A stretch of DNA of 64,000 nucleotides from Microcebus murinus. Taxonomy: Eukaryota > Chordata > Mammalia > Primates > Cheirogaleidae. A program made the translations under genes and the position numbers. The stretch is from positions 17,224,501 through 17,288,500 of the forward strand of contig NC_134119.1 of the NCBI RefSeq assembly GCF_040939455.1, written 5' to 3'. Below are positions 35,835-47,369 of this stretch, in pieces. The notes below the pieces were generated by a model that saw only the letters and a program-made list of their open reading frames with translations, searched no databases and had not been told where the DNA came from. The stretch's first letter is position 1. Each line of letters starts with the position of its first letter.

Positions 35835-37940
35835 AAAAGTAAAATCCAGAAAGTTATACTGACCTGGATTATGCTGACCTCAGTCTTCACTAGGGCCTGA
35901 GATTTTACACTTAGCACTGCAGAGCTACCTTGAAATGGGAAATGCCTTTTTTTCCAATTCCCTTTATTCAGTAAATAGCAAAAGAGTATTAATGTGAAAT
36001 TGATGTGCCAAGGCGAAATAAAAGTACAGAGTCCTTACAGTGGTTATAGGGGGAAAATATCACATGTCACTGATAAATATTTTCCAGGTAACTTCAACAA
36101 TAACAAAAATAATTCAATCAGCTGTCTACTGTGGAGAAAGAAATCTTGTTCTTTCTTTTGTCGTCTGCTTCTGCCCTTTTCTCTTCTCTTTCCATATCCT
36201 TTAAGTGTGATTCTTTTTGTCCCTCCTGGGGATTCCTCTCAACTCAGAGACAAAACTATGGCATGAATTTATTGGATTACTTTCCCCACAAATAGGCACC
36301 ATTCATAAAGTAGCTCTAGCAAAGCACCATTCTAGCCTAATTGCTATGTAGTGTTATCACAAAGGAAATCTATTTACTTAAGGAAGGAAATGTATTAAGT
36401 GTCATTAATGGAATTAAAAGGCATTAAGTCAAAGAATTCAGAGAACATGACTTGGTAGCAAGACATAGTGAGAAATGGATGAAATAAAGAAGAGGCTGCA
36501 GTCGTTTATGCCCTCATTAATGTAAGAGCAATGTGATTCCAGAACAGAATTAGAGTTCAGAAAAAGAGGGCTCTCCTCCTTATTATACTGGTCCTTGGCT
36601 AACTCCTTATGCTACTACAAACCCCCAACACTTATTCAAGATCTTCAGGGCTAGTTGTGTTTCAGAATTCAGATATTTTAGAATTTTAGAAGGTAATCTA
36701 GAGCATCTACCACATACTGCATACCACCCCCTGTGGAATCTGAGGCAATGTCCTATAGTGAAGCACATATATATTTTGGTAGTCAAACATACTGCTATTT
36801 ACATAAAATATGATAAATAATAACTATAAATAGCTTCATATCAGCTAACTTATGGAAATATTTTGATTCTTAGAACTTTTTGGATTCTGAAAACCAAACT
36901 TTAGAATTATAGATAAAGTATTTTGAACCTTTAATAGTATAAGAGGAGAGACATATGCAATGGAAATAAATTGTCATTACACCACTTTGGGAGAGAGATG
37001 GGAATATAGTTGGAGAGAGTGGCAGGCAAAAAACAAAGGGTAAAATCATGAGGGATAAACTTAGGTTACCATCCCTCTAAGCTGAAAAACTTCTTAAGTG
37101 CCTCATAGCTTGTTTCTCTAAGTTGACAACAGTAAACAATGGAAATGAATTTAATTTTGTGAATTCAGGCTACTGCAGCAATCCTACTGGGTTTGATCCC
37201 TACATAAAAGGAGCCCAGAACTAGAAGAGAGATGTAGAGCCCCAACTGACTCTGCTTGCGGCCTGAGTTCTCTTCCCTTTCCATTGTTGAAACCAAAGGG
37301 GTTAGCCAGGTATAAGAGAGTGCCAATCCTGATGAAGTTCAGTTTACTGAAAAATAGTGTAAGGGTCAGAAGATGACATTAAGAGATGCTATTAATATCA
37401 AAATGCAAACACTGGTTTTATGTGAAGTGTAAGACTATGGGTGCCTTGAATTTTTTTGTACATGTGCTCATCTATTTCTTCAATGTGTAAACTTGTATAA
37501 CAGAGATTTGTTTTTATGAGTATTTTTAAGTTAATAAACTAGCACTTGAAAACAAAGTGCTTCATCATGGAATGAAACTACTTTAACAAATAAAACTACA
37601 GTCTTGGGAATAAAAATGCAGGAGAGTATGTCTGATGCTTAAAAAAAGCAAAATCAGTAGCCAAAAGATAAGAAAAATTATTATTGTTTTTAATCTTAAA
37701 AGCTTCTGGGTAGGCTCTAACTCAATTAAAATTATTATTGGTACTGAAAAACCTATTCAAAACAATAGACCCATTAGACCCATAGTTGTCGTCGGACATA
37801 AAATAGTAATAATTTATTGCCAACTCTGCCTTTAATATTGCTGTTAAGTACAGAATCACTGGAACTCCTGCTCTATAGGCTCAGGGTTTTAATTTAATAG
37901 AATAAAATTATAATTACAATTTCAATGGAACTAATTAATT
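35835..37940. other. Unique DNA; possible MITE at 36650-36935
   Basis: No gene is seen. The stretch 36650-36935 begins with GTTTCAGAATTCAGATATTT and ends near TTTTTGGATTCTGAAAACC, weakly inverted ends as in an old DNA transposon. This is uncertain. Confidence 0.4.
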
Positions 37941-37944
37941 GGTG

Positions 37945-38205
37945 GTGACAATATAGTTGATGTTTATTGTCTGCTCACAAAGTGCCTAGAACTGTTGTAA
38001 GCATGCTACGCATATTTTCTTAAACAATATTCCCAAAAGTCCTATGAGGAATGTGGTCTTATTATCTTAATTTTAGACATGAGAATACTGAGGCTTAAAA
38101 GTTAGATTACTTGCCCAAGCTTGCTCATATAATAATGGCACAGTTGAGACACAACCATATTTGCTTTTCTTACTCCAAAGCCCATTTTCTAACTACTGTG
38201 GTGTA
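37945..38205 (-). repeat. MIR SINE
   Basis: Reverse-complement MIR: AAAGTGCCTAGAACTGTTG, CCTATGAGGAATGTGG, GAGAATACTGAGGCTTAAAA, ACTTGCCCAAGCTTGC. Confidence 0.75.
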
Positions 38206-38463
38206 TTTTTACTTAAATGGATATAGAAAAGATAATGATAGTTAAACTCATTTGTTTATACTTAAGAAGCATTTCAATATTATTCTAAACCATGCTTATA
38301 AACAGTAACAAGTACCCATTATATTTTACAACTTTAAAATTACTTACACATGAGGTATCCCTGTGAACTGGAAAGGGACTTATATTAACAAGAGCAATCA
38401 AGCAACAGTGAATAAATTTTTCATTCTATTATACCTGGGTAATATGACTAGACAAAACAAATT

Positions 38464-38465
38464 AT

Positions 38466-38498
<33 letters not shown>

Positions 38499-38502
38499 TA
38501 TG
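38464..38502. repeat. (AC)n microsatellite
   Basis: About 14 AC units followed by ATATACATATG. Confidence 0.95.
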
Positions 38503-38849
38503 ATAACAAATAGTAACTACATTCTCTAACAGGTATTATTTCCCTATTTGATTTTCCTTAAAAGCCTAACCATATTTTTATTTAAAAAATGTACCTCAAG
38601 GATTTTTAGAAGTAATTCTTAGAAAAATGGATTACATTATATTAAGGCAATGAGTCAAGATTTAGTTGAGAATCTTTAAAAGAAATTTTTTCAGAGATAG
38701 GCTTTAAAAGAAAAATAAAGAAATTTTAAAAACAATAAACCCTATAGAAGAATCAGAAGCCATTAAATCAATAACAATTAAGTACATTCCTGAAAAAATG
38801 CTTTAATAGTGACTAGAAAAAAAATTAAATTGCAAGAGGCTTCAGAATA

Positions 38850-39420
38850 CAGTGCAAACCTTGTGGTAGTTAGTGTCAGAAAACCTAACTTGTAGTGTGG
38901 GCTTTCAACCTGTTGAATTTTGTTCCCCATAAAAGAAGTCCTAACCATCAGCACCTATGAATGGGACCTTATTTGGAAATACAATCTTTGCAGATGATCA
39001 AGTTGAGGTCATTAGAGTGGATCATAATCCAATATGAGTGGTATCTTTCCAAAAAGAATACATTTGAACATATAGAAAATGTTATGATACAGGGAGAACA
39101 CCATCTACAATCCAAAGTAACTGCTCAGGCTACTAGAAGCTAGGAGACCAGCATGGAACAGATCCTTCCTCACAGCTCTCAGAAGGAACCCTGCCAGCAC
39201 CTTGACTTCAGACTTCTCCAAAACTGGGAGCCAATAAATGTCTGTTGTTTAAGCCACCTATTTTGTGGTACTTTGTTAAAGTAGCTCCAGGAAACTGATA
39301 TACCCCTTTACTAGCTATCTGGGACAAGTCCAATTTAATAGGCTTCAATCTTCCTATTAATGCCATAATTTGGAGTGATCAATATATGTCATAGCTACCC
39401 CTTGTAAGAAGCAAAGGTAC
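38850..39420 (+). repeat. MIR apparently split by an MLT1 LTR
   Basis: TTGTGGTAGTTAGTGTCAG (38859-38880) resembles the MIR start. TTTACTAGCTATCTGGGACA (39307 on) resembles the MIR continuation. The MLT1-type LTR at about 38899-39303 lies between them. Inferred nesting; both halves are diverged. Confidence 0.4.
38899..39303 (+). mobile_element. MLT1-type MaLR solo LTR
   Basis: Layout reads TTGAATTTTGTTCCCC, GGACCTTATTTGGAAATAC, TCTTTGCAGATGATCAAG, CATTAGAGTGGATCATAATC, then ACTTCAGACTTCTCC, GGGAGCCAATAAATGTCTG (AATAAA signal), TTGTTTAAGCCACCTATTTT, and GGAAACTGATA end. Confidence 0.85.
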
Positions 39421-39424
39421 AAGT

Positions 39425-40555
39425 GCAAACTGCATAGCATTATGCAAATATAAGTGTCATAAAGGCATGCTCAGAGAGATTAAATGGAATGACCAATGTG
39501 GATTTATTTTAAAATGATACCAGCCTTTCCATAAAGGTAGAGACATGGATTTTCCTGGGCTCTTGAAAATATGTTCATAGTCATATGAATATGATACATG
39601 AGAGCAACTTCATCCTTGAGGAGGAGAGACAGAGCATTTGGAACATAACCAAAGATGTCATTTGATAAGACTCAGCTCCCTAAAATTCAAAGCTCGGAAG
39701 ACTTGTTAAGATGGATAAAGAGGACCTCTACCAAAGCCCTGTGGCAGGAAAGAGCAATAAAACACTGAAATAAAATTGTATTATGAAAAGCAAGCATACC
39801 AACTTGAGGCTTGGGTTTGGACATAGGGATGTTTTTGAGGATGAGGAATGATTCTAGCTTGAGGATTGTGCAGGAAGCGCCTCTAAATTCAGTTACCTGC
39901 TGCAATGCTATGCTGCCTTCAGAAATAATGATTGGACCTGAAAATGTGAACTAAAAGATCTTTAATCATGGCACCCAACATGAGGTATGACTATAAGCTG
40001 ACAAGGGGCCTATACCCATAGGGCAACCAAGCAACAGTGAATAAATATTAGCTAGATATGTACAAGATAAATCTACCACAGCAGCAGTATGTGATAGAAC
40101 CAATGGCCCAACTCAAAGTTCTCTGCTTGGCAGTTGGAAAGTAAAATGCCCCTTCTTGGTTTCACAAGTTTTGGGATTCTTGAATTATTAAGGAGAAGGG
40201 GAAAAATCTTAGGAAACTTAGGAAAGAAAAACTAAACTTCTTGCTATACTGGTATGTAACTGTTTGAGTTATTAATTTGATAAAAAAGGAAATGTAACTG
40301 TTTCCAGGCCAAACTAAAAATATAGAAGAGATCACATATGAAAGCCAAGTCAGAGGGTGTGGAAACATGGATTAAGGTTGAAGGGGCCAGTGAAGGTGGA
40401 TAAGGTATCTGAGGGAAGTGAGCCTGGAAAGGGGCAGAGAAAGTTGTTTTTGATCACCTTCCAATTGTGGCAGGAGGCTGGCCCTGTGGTTTGATCTTAC
40501 TAAAGAGCTTAGAAGCAAGGAAATTATAAATAATAAGAGATTTTAAATAAGGAGA
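39425..40555. other. Unique DNA, one unnamed repeat copy
   Basis: Carries 39979-40048, a relative of 38347-38417. Nothing else is recognised. Confidence 0.45.
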
Positions 40556-40559
40556 AAAC

Positions 40560-40775
40560 ACAGAATTAGGTCCTAATCCTGCCAATTATTAATGTGAGAT
40601 CTTATCTAAGTAACTTAAAGTCCCTAAAGCTCAATTTCTTTATCCACAAAATATTGATGACAATAATATTTTCATTGTGGAGAACATCAAAAGAAATAAA
40701 GGCTTTGAAAGCACTGAAAAATGCTGTACCTATAGTAGATACCATCATTGTTATTACTAAAATGAGAAACCATTC
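40560..40775 (+). repeat. MIR SINE
   Basis: Diverged MIR: CTTATCTAAGTAACTTAAAG, CTCAATTTCTTTATCCACAA, GATGACAATAATATTTTC, GGCTTTGAAAGCACTG. Confidence 0.6.
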
Positions 40776-40779
40776 AGTA

Positions 40780-41835
40780 AAACCTCACATCAAGGTAATC
40801 ATCCATTTACCTTACCATCCTTCCTTTATATTTAAAAACTTTAGAAGAACCTATTAATAAATATGAGATTCTAAGTATTAGACCATACCAAAATTCTGAA
40901 CTTACATTCTCCATACATGAGCATACACATTGGTTTTCCACAGCTAAAGCCAACCACTTTTCTTTCAAAAAGGTATTAACAGTAAAAATAATATCTACAA
41001 GTAGCCAACCCTGTTACAGGTTATTGTGTGCTACCACATTTGAGAAAGAACAAAAATTACCCTTTCCTCCCACTTCTGTGATGTAATAGGTACCATCATC
41101 ACAATTGTCCAAACTGCAAACAGTTTATCCCCACTCAGTGCCTCACTCTTCTATACACCACAAGCTACTAGGATGTAAAAACTGTTCAAGTATGAGAAAG
41201 TTATAAATCAGAGAATGGGAGAGATAAAAATAAATGAAAAACAAAGTGGCACTTCACAGTCCCTTAAAAAAATAAAACAACTATCTGGTACAAACTAATC
41301 AGCAAACAATTTCCTAATAATTTATTATGTCTTCTGCTCCATCCATAAACCAGATATTTAAACCCTAGTGGTGATATATATTGTCTCCTATATGCAATTA
41401 GGTAATGCTTGTCTCTCTTTGGTACTGAGGAATAAAGGCTCATTTCTCACCCTCATACTGTATTCCCATTAGGCCAGTGGGACACAGAATCATTTATAAT
41501 ATTGGAATGCATACATGACGATATCAAAGGCCTTGGCAATTTTCACAGGCCCCTTGTTAATTTAATTAATCCAGCAAGGGAGGTAAGAAGGCTTGACAAA
41601 CCCATTTATTTAACTTTTCAATTTTTAAGAAGTAATTAGGCTGGTAGAGAGTAGTGCTGAAACACATAGAAAACTCATAAGGAGGAGATAACTTTATAGG
41701 ATAGATGACAATTTTTCATTTCAGATTTACAAAGTTTTAGGCGAAATCTTAGTTACAAAGCCCATTCACAAACAGCAACTAACCTGTGGCTGGCAATATA
41801 ATGTCAGCGTTGCAAACAGAATCAATTCTCATGTA
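40780..41835. other. Unique DNA, nothing recognised
   Basis: A 15-bp tandem duplication (TCTCATGTATTCTGC) occurs at about 41827-41859, at the edge of the next L2. Confidence 0.45.
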
Positions 41836-41849
41836 TTCTGCATCTCATG

Positions 41850-42075
41850 TATTCTGCTAGTTATTGGGGATACAGCAGTGGCTAAGACACAGCCCATGTT
41901 CTCAAGAAGCTTTCACAGTCAAGTAGGAGGCACAGATGTGTAAACGAATAGTTTAAACATGGTGTGAGATGCTTAATCACACAGTTCAGAGGTAACAGAG
42001 AAAAGGAAATAATTAACTATTTAGGAAGGGGGTGTTAGAAAAATCTTTCTTGAATGAGGAAACATAAGGTCAGTT
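41850..42075 (-). repeat. L2 LINE tail fragment
   Basis: GTTATTGGGGATACAGCAGTG, AAGACACAGCCCATGTTCTC, AAGAAGCTTTCACAGTC and AGGAAGGGGGTGTTAG follow reverse-complement L2. Confidence 0.7.
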
Positions 42076-42292
42076 TGAATTTTATTTTAATTGGCATAAG
42101 CTAGAAATTAGTTAGCTAATCAATCAATCAACAAAATGTATGAGGAAAGCATCATGCCTCAAACTGTAGAAGAGGTTTAAAGGAATCTACCTAAGGGTAA
42201 GGAGTGATTTCCAGAGTTACATTGTAACCTTCATGGGCATGAGGCACTTTTTCCTCTGTGGGTCCCTTCCTCCATTAAAAACAAAAAATGTT

Positions 42293-42591
42293 ATAAACAT
42301 TCAAGTGCAGGTATCTTTTTTGTAGAGTGTCATTGGATCATTTGGGTAGATGCCCAGCAATGGGATTGCTGGATCAAATGGTAGATTCACTTGTATCGCT
42401 TTAAGGTATATTGCTTTCCACAGAGGTTGAACTAGTTTGCAGTCCCACCAGCAGTGTAGGAGTGTTCCTCTCTCTCAGCATCCACGCCAGCATTTGTTAT
42501 TTGGAGACTTTTTGATAAAGGCCATTCTCACTGGAGTTAAGTGATATCTCATTGTAGTTTTGATTTGCATTTCCCAATATGCCGAAATTAA
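42293..42591 (+). mobile_element. 5'-inverted L1 with a minute 3' segment
   Basis: 42293-42575 is ORF2 C-terminal coding sequence on the minus strand, corresponding to about 55180-55465 of the young L1. It joins at TTTCCC/AATATG to a short plus-strand L1 tail (AATATGCCGAAATTAAAAAA). AAAAAATGTT flanks both sides (42283-42292 and 42592-42601). Confidence 0.8.
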
Positions 42592-42829
42592 AAAAAATGT
42601 TGAAAATTATATTTTATAACTGTATTGGCCTAAAAATGAATATATTAACATCATATATTAAGCATTTTATTCAACCTAGAAGTTCATTTTTTTTCCTTGT
42701 TATTAAAAGAAATGCTCTTTTGGATTAAAACATTTTTGCAGTCCCCTAAAAGTATGGGTTCTCTACACTATGCCTACTGTGCTGAATGGGTAAGTCACCC
42801 CTGGTGATTGACTTTTAAGAGCCAGACAC

Positions 42830-42965
42830 TGGAGGCATTTCATAGATACTATGTCATTTAAGTCTCTATAACTCATTATTTACAGGTGAGGAACCAGGGT
42901 TCAGGGTGTAATCAACTTTCTCCAGGTCTCACTGTTAACAAGACAGAAGGCTGCGATTTAAACCA
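42830..42965 (-). repeat. MIR SINE fragment
   Basis: GCCAGACACTGGAGGCATTT, ATTATTTACAGGTGAGGAAC and CCAGGTCTCACTGTTAAC match reverse-complement MIR, diverged. Confidence 0.55.
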
Positions 42966-43214
42966 ATCATTTGGACGAAATCCAAGGCCTCTGCTCTCTC
43001 TTCATGCCACACAATTCCCTGTATAATACTTGGCACCAGCTCTCAATCAATTTATATTCAGAGCAAGAAACTGGGGTATATGTGAAAGCAATGACAGTGC
43101 ATCTGGGCCACATGAGCTTTAGAAATAGAGAGGAGGCTAACAGAGATGGCCACACTAATATAAATGCAATCACAAACTAAAACCTGGTCAGAAGCAGATG
43201 TTTACTCAATATGG

Positions 43215-43430
43215 GGCAAGATGGACTAGTGGTTAGGAGTCTGAGTGCCTGGGTTCAATCTCAGCTTTATAAATGTTGTTTAATTTCTCTGAGCCTTGAT
43301 TTCCCCACCTGTAAAATGGAAATAATACAATCTTATGATGTTAATTAAAATGGTAAATTATTTAACATTTTAACAATACTTAGAATTGTGCCTAGCACAG
43401 AGTAAGAGCCCAATAAAAGCTAATTATTTT
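43215..43430 (+). repeat. MIR SINE
   Basis: Clear MIR order: GACTAGTGGTTAGGAGTCTG, GCCTGGGTTCAATCTCAGC, TTTCCCCACCTGTAAAATGG, GTGCCTAGCACAGAGTAAGA. Confidence 0.88.
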
Positions 43431-43539
43431 TCTAAATTTTTGTGTTTGCAACATCTTATCAGGTAAAATTTAAAAAATTAAAATACTAGCTGTAGTTTTT
43501 TTCTTTATGAACTTTTTGTAATATAATAGTAACAAATAC

Positions 43540-43573
<34 letters not shown>
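43540..43573. repeat. (TG)n microsatellite
   Basis: TATATATG followed by about 14 TG units. Confidence 0.95.
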
Positions 43574-43919
43574 ACACAGCTCTTATTTATATATTTTTGA
43601 CCAAAGCAATATCTTTAATACAACTTCAAAATTTAGTAGGTAGACACAAAACTAGTGCTGTTTTTCCCATTTTATAGCTGAGAAAATTAAGCGATTAAAA
43701 GATTATGTGATTTTACTGAGATCTGGGAGTCACATTAAGGTTTTTTGTGTGTACTGCATGGATGATGATGGCCTTGCTGCATTTTCAAAACTTTAATCAT
43801 TTGTTTCTGAAAATATTAATTTCCTATCATGTCAGCACTACCCAGCAGTGTGGTAGACTCAATAGCTGAGTTCTCCTACTCTCTTTCAGTCTCTTAATTC
43901 TTAGTGACTGCCGAAAATG

Positions 43920-44890
43920 TCAACCTCTAAGTCCTTTCAACACCTTAATTCAATTCACAGCCCTATTCCTACCGCAGTGATAGCTATCTCAGTCACTGGT
44001 GCCACCCTCCTCCTCATCACATGGGCTCAAAGCCTCAGCTCATCCTGAAATCCTTCCCTGTCCTCCTGTGCATGTGAGACATTGCCAAGTCTTGTCAATT
44101 CCTCATCCACAATGCCTCTTGCATCTGCTCCCACCTTCCCATTAATACTGTCACTGTCTGCCCCATTCAGGGCTTTATTAAATCTGCCCCTCACTGTTAG
44201 AATTCAATTACTGCCTCCTGACACATAGCACATAGCTCTCTTTCCAATCTCTCTGCCTTCTAAGTCATCTTATATGCTGCTGCTGAAAAACTTCCTGCAG
44301 ATGGGAGTCCAAGCAGCTCATTTTAACATTTTAGGCTCCCTTCAATCTGTTCTCAACCTGTTTTTCCAGCATTATCTCCCTCTTATATACCTCACATGCA
44401 GCCAAACAGGAGCATTGCAGAGTATGCCCAGCATGTTCCCACATTTGTGGCTTTGCTCCTGCTCTTGGACTACCTGAGTATCATTTACTCCATTTACGTC
44501 TGTAAGAATTCCACCCACCCTCCAAAGTCCCAAGCATGCATCATCTTCCAATAATCCTTCTCCCATATTCCAGCAGTTCACTACCCAGCTCCTCATCACC
44601 CCTGTCTTCAGTGATTTAATGGTACTTACCATGCATTTTAATAGGGCACAACATAAGTGCCATCTATTCGGAAAGCTTTTGCCATCCAGCCTCTGCTCCC
44701 TCCTATTCTTTCCTGTGTCTTCTAGAGTTTTTTGTTTCTTTCTAAATAGCTTTATTACTGTACTTACTACATAATTTTATAACTATTTGGGTATGCCTGT
44801 ACCCTGCTAAATGGTGAACTCCTCACACTGCCATATCCAAATGCCTTTGGTGAACTTCAACACAAATACATATTCTTTTTTATCAATATG
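43920..44890 (+). repeat. L2 LINE, ~0.95-kb 3' part
   Basis: L2 body: CCCTATTCCTACCGCAGTG, CCTCAGCTCATCCTGAAATC, GCCAAGTCTTGTCAATTCC, CCTGACACATAGCACATAGC, and a tail near GTACCCTGCTAAATGGTGAAC. The overlapping 67- and 86-codon frames here are shadows. Confidence 0.75.
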
Positions 44891-44894
44891 TATA

Positions 44895-46995
44895 AATCAA
44901 TCTAGTTATCCTCATTTATACCTGTAGTTTGTGTTAATCTTTTCCAAAGCTAAATAGCCAAAGCCAACAACTTATCTTGTTGATAAGATTATAATACAAG
45001 TATAATTAAGATGCATTTAGAGTATAACTCTTCTATCAAACTGATGAGTTATATAATTCTTCATCTTTGAATCTAGCCCAAGTTTGTGGCATGTGTCATA
45101 GCACCATGGAAAATACTTATACTGTGAAACTGCAGGGCAATAGGAGGACTGAAAATCTTCAGAGAGGCTTTCCTAATGTCCAAACTGCTTTCCCTACTAC
45201 ATTTCCTTTTATGTACTTAGGCTATCAGGAAAGCCTCACAGCAACTCTATGTTACCATTTTCACAGTAGCCCTAGTGAAAATTACTTAATTAACACATAA
45301 ATCAATAAATATTAATATATTTAATTTCTGCAGAGAAATGTTGGTTAAACCAGCAGGAAGAATTAAGAATTAAAAATACAAACAAGATATACTTAAGCAC
45401 TACATATAAAAAAATCACATTAGCGCAATAAAATTATATTCTGTATTACCACCACTATTTTTAAAAATCATAAGCTATGGGAATTAAAAATCCTACTAGT
45501 TCGATTCTACTTAAGCAAGAGCTGAAAAATTATAACATTCATATCTAAGGTCAATTTGAAAATCTAAAAGATAAATACTTCTGAAAAAATGGTTATAGTC
45601 AATATAAAGACAAATAAAAAGGAAATGAGACTAGACTTTAACATCTTAAAATAGAAATATCAGAAAAAAAAATAAGGAAAACTTGTATATAGCTTAAGCA
45701 AATGGTCCTAAGCAGAAAGAATTTTTAATAAGATCATGAGATTTGAGTGAGTCTGCAAATGAACACAATACTTACAGAAATGCTTCTGGGTACAGCCATA
45801 TGTTTGATTGTAATGTTCATTACTTCTAAATTCTAATTAAAATAAACTTCCAATGCCAGTCCTTATTGGAGGATGTAAGCAATCAAACAAAGATAGAGAA
45901 TCACAGACTTTTTTTATGAGTTGGAGGCCTTTGGTGAGAAGAATATTTTTTAATCACTCATATATGGACATAAAGCCATACAGTAATTGTAACTAAAATT
46001 TCAATAGATAGCTCTAGTATAAATTTTAAAAATATAAACGTTTGGATTTATATTAATGTCAGTGAATATTATATAATTGAGTACTATAATAATTCTATTT
46101 CTTATTAAAATTTCAAAATCTTAAATTTATAAGTTGGGAACAATATTATGAGGCCTTTTAAAAAAATAAAAAGGAAAGAAGAAATAATTGGATTTTGTCA
46201 CACATGGGGTAAAAGGCAACAATTGAGCTAATTATAGCCTTTCCCCTAAATGTGATTATCCCTAAGGCTAGTGAATAATGAACCAGATTTCATTTCAGCC
46301 AACTAACCTTCTCTGTTTTCCTTGAAACAAGATAGTTGGGAAATGCAGTTCCTTAGTGTTAGGAGCTTAATTTTCAAAGCAGATCTTCCAAAATGATTCC
46401 AGATTTGAAGATGACAAAGTTACTTGATATTTTGCACATGTTTTTAAGGACTAAATAAACACTTCCAAGTCAACTTACTCTTCAGGCTCTTTTTCCTGTA
46501 TATTTCTTCAAAAACACTATTATATTTAGAAATTAAAAGATTAAGAAATAGTTTGGGGAAGGGATGGGAAGCCAAGAACAACAAACTGCCTTCATTCCCA
46601 CATAAGACTTACTAGGTTTCAATCAAATGTTTATGTAGTAATTTATGTACGCAGTAATGAAAATATATCCACTGTATGTAAGCAATAATAATGCTATTTC
46701 ATCAAGAATTCTTCACTTACATCCCCTGAAAGGAAATAAGACTATAAAAATTGTTCTTCAAACATGACTTTATGCCTTTTTATATTCATCAATAAAATAT
46801 ATCTACAGATCAATAAGGGAGACATTAGAGGCAAATCATATTTTTGAGACAAAATAGGCATTTTGAAAAGATGGCACTTTATTATAAAATTTCAATATAG
46901 TGATGTTTACAACCATGATACTGAACATGAAATTTCAAATCATAATAATTTAGATGATGTAAGTAATTCTGAATGTGAAATGCTCAAATGATAAC
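44895..46995. other. A/T-rich DNA, nothing recognised
   Basis: About 2.1 kb of very A/T-rich sequence with no repeat family or exon that I can name. Confidence 0.5.
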
Positions 46996-46999
46996 AGGC

Positions 47000-47215
47000 T
47001 ACACCTTGTGCAGGGCTTTGCAGACTACAAATCACATTTACAAACATACTTTATTTGATTCTCAAAACAATCCAAAGAGATAGGTATTATTACCTCCATG
47101 GTACAGATGGGCAAAGTGAATCTTACAGAAACTGAGCTACTTGTCTAAAGTCACAAGCTAGCAGATATAAGATCAAGGAATCAAAACTGGGTCTTCAGAT
47201 TCTAACTTATTTATA
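47000..47215 (-). repeat. MIR-like SINE fragment
   Basis: TTTGATTCTCAAAACAATCC, GGTATTATTACCTCCATGG, ACAGATGGGCAAAGTGAATC, CTTGTCTAAAGTCACAAGC follow reverse-complement MIR or MIR3. Confidence 0.7.
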
Positions 47216-47369
47216 TTCTGCTACCTATAAACATATAAGTATAGCAACCAAAATAGACACCAGGTCAGAATACATTGGTAATTTTACTGGTGCAATAGTA
47301 TAGACAGGTAAAAGTATATTTCATAAGTTAATGACAGGAAAAAATTTATTCAAGAAAATAAGTTCTCAG

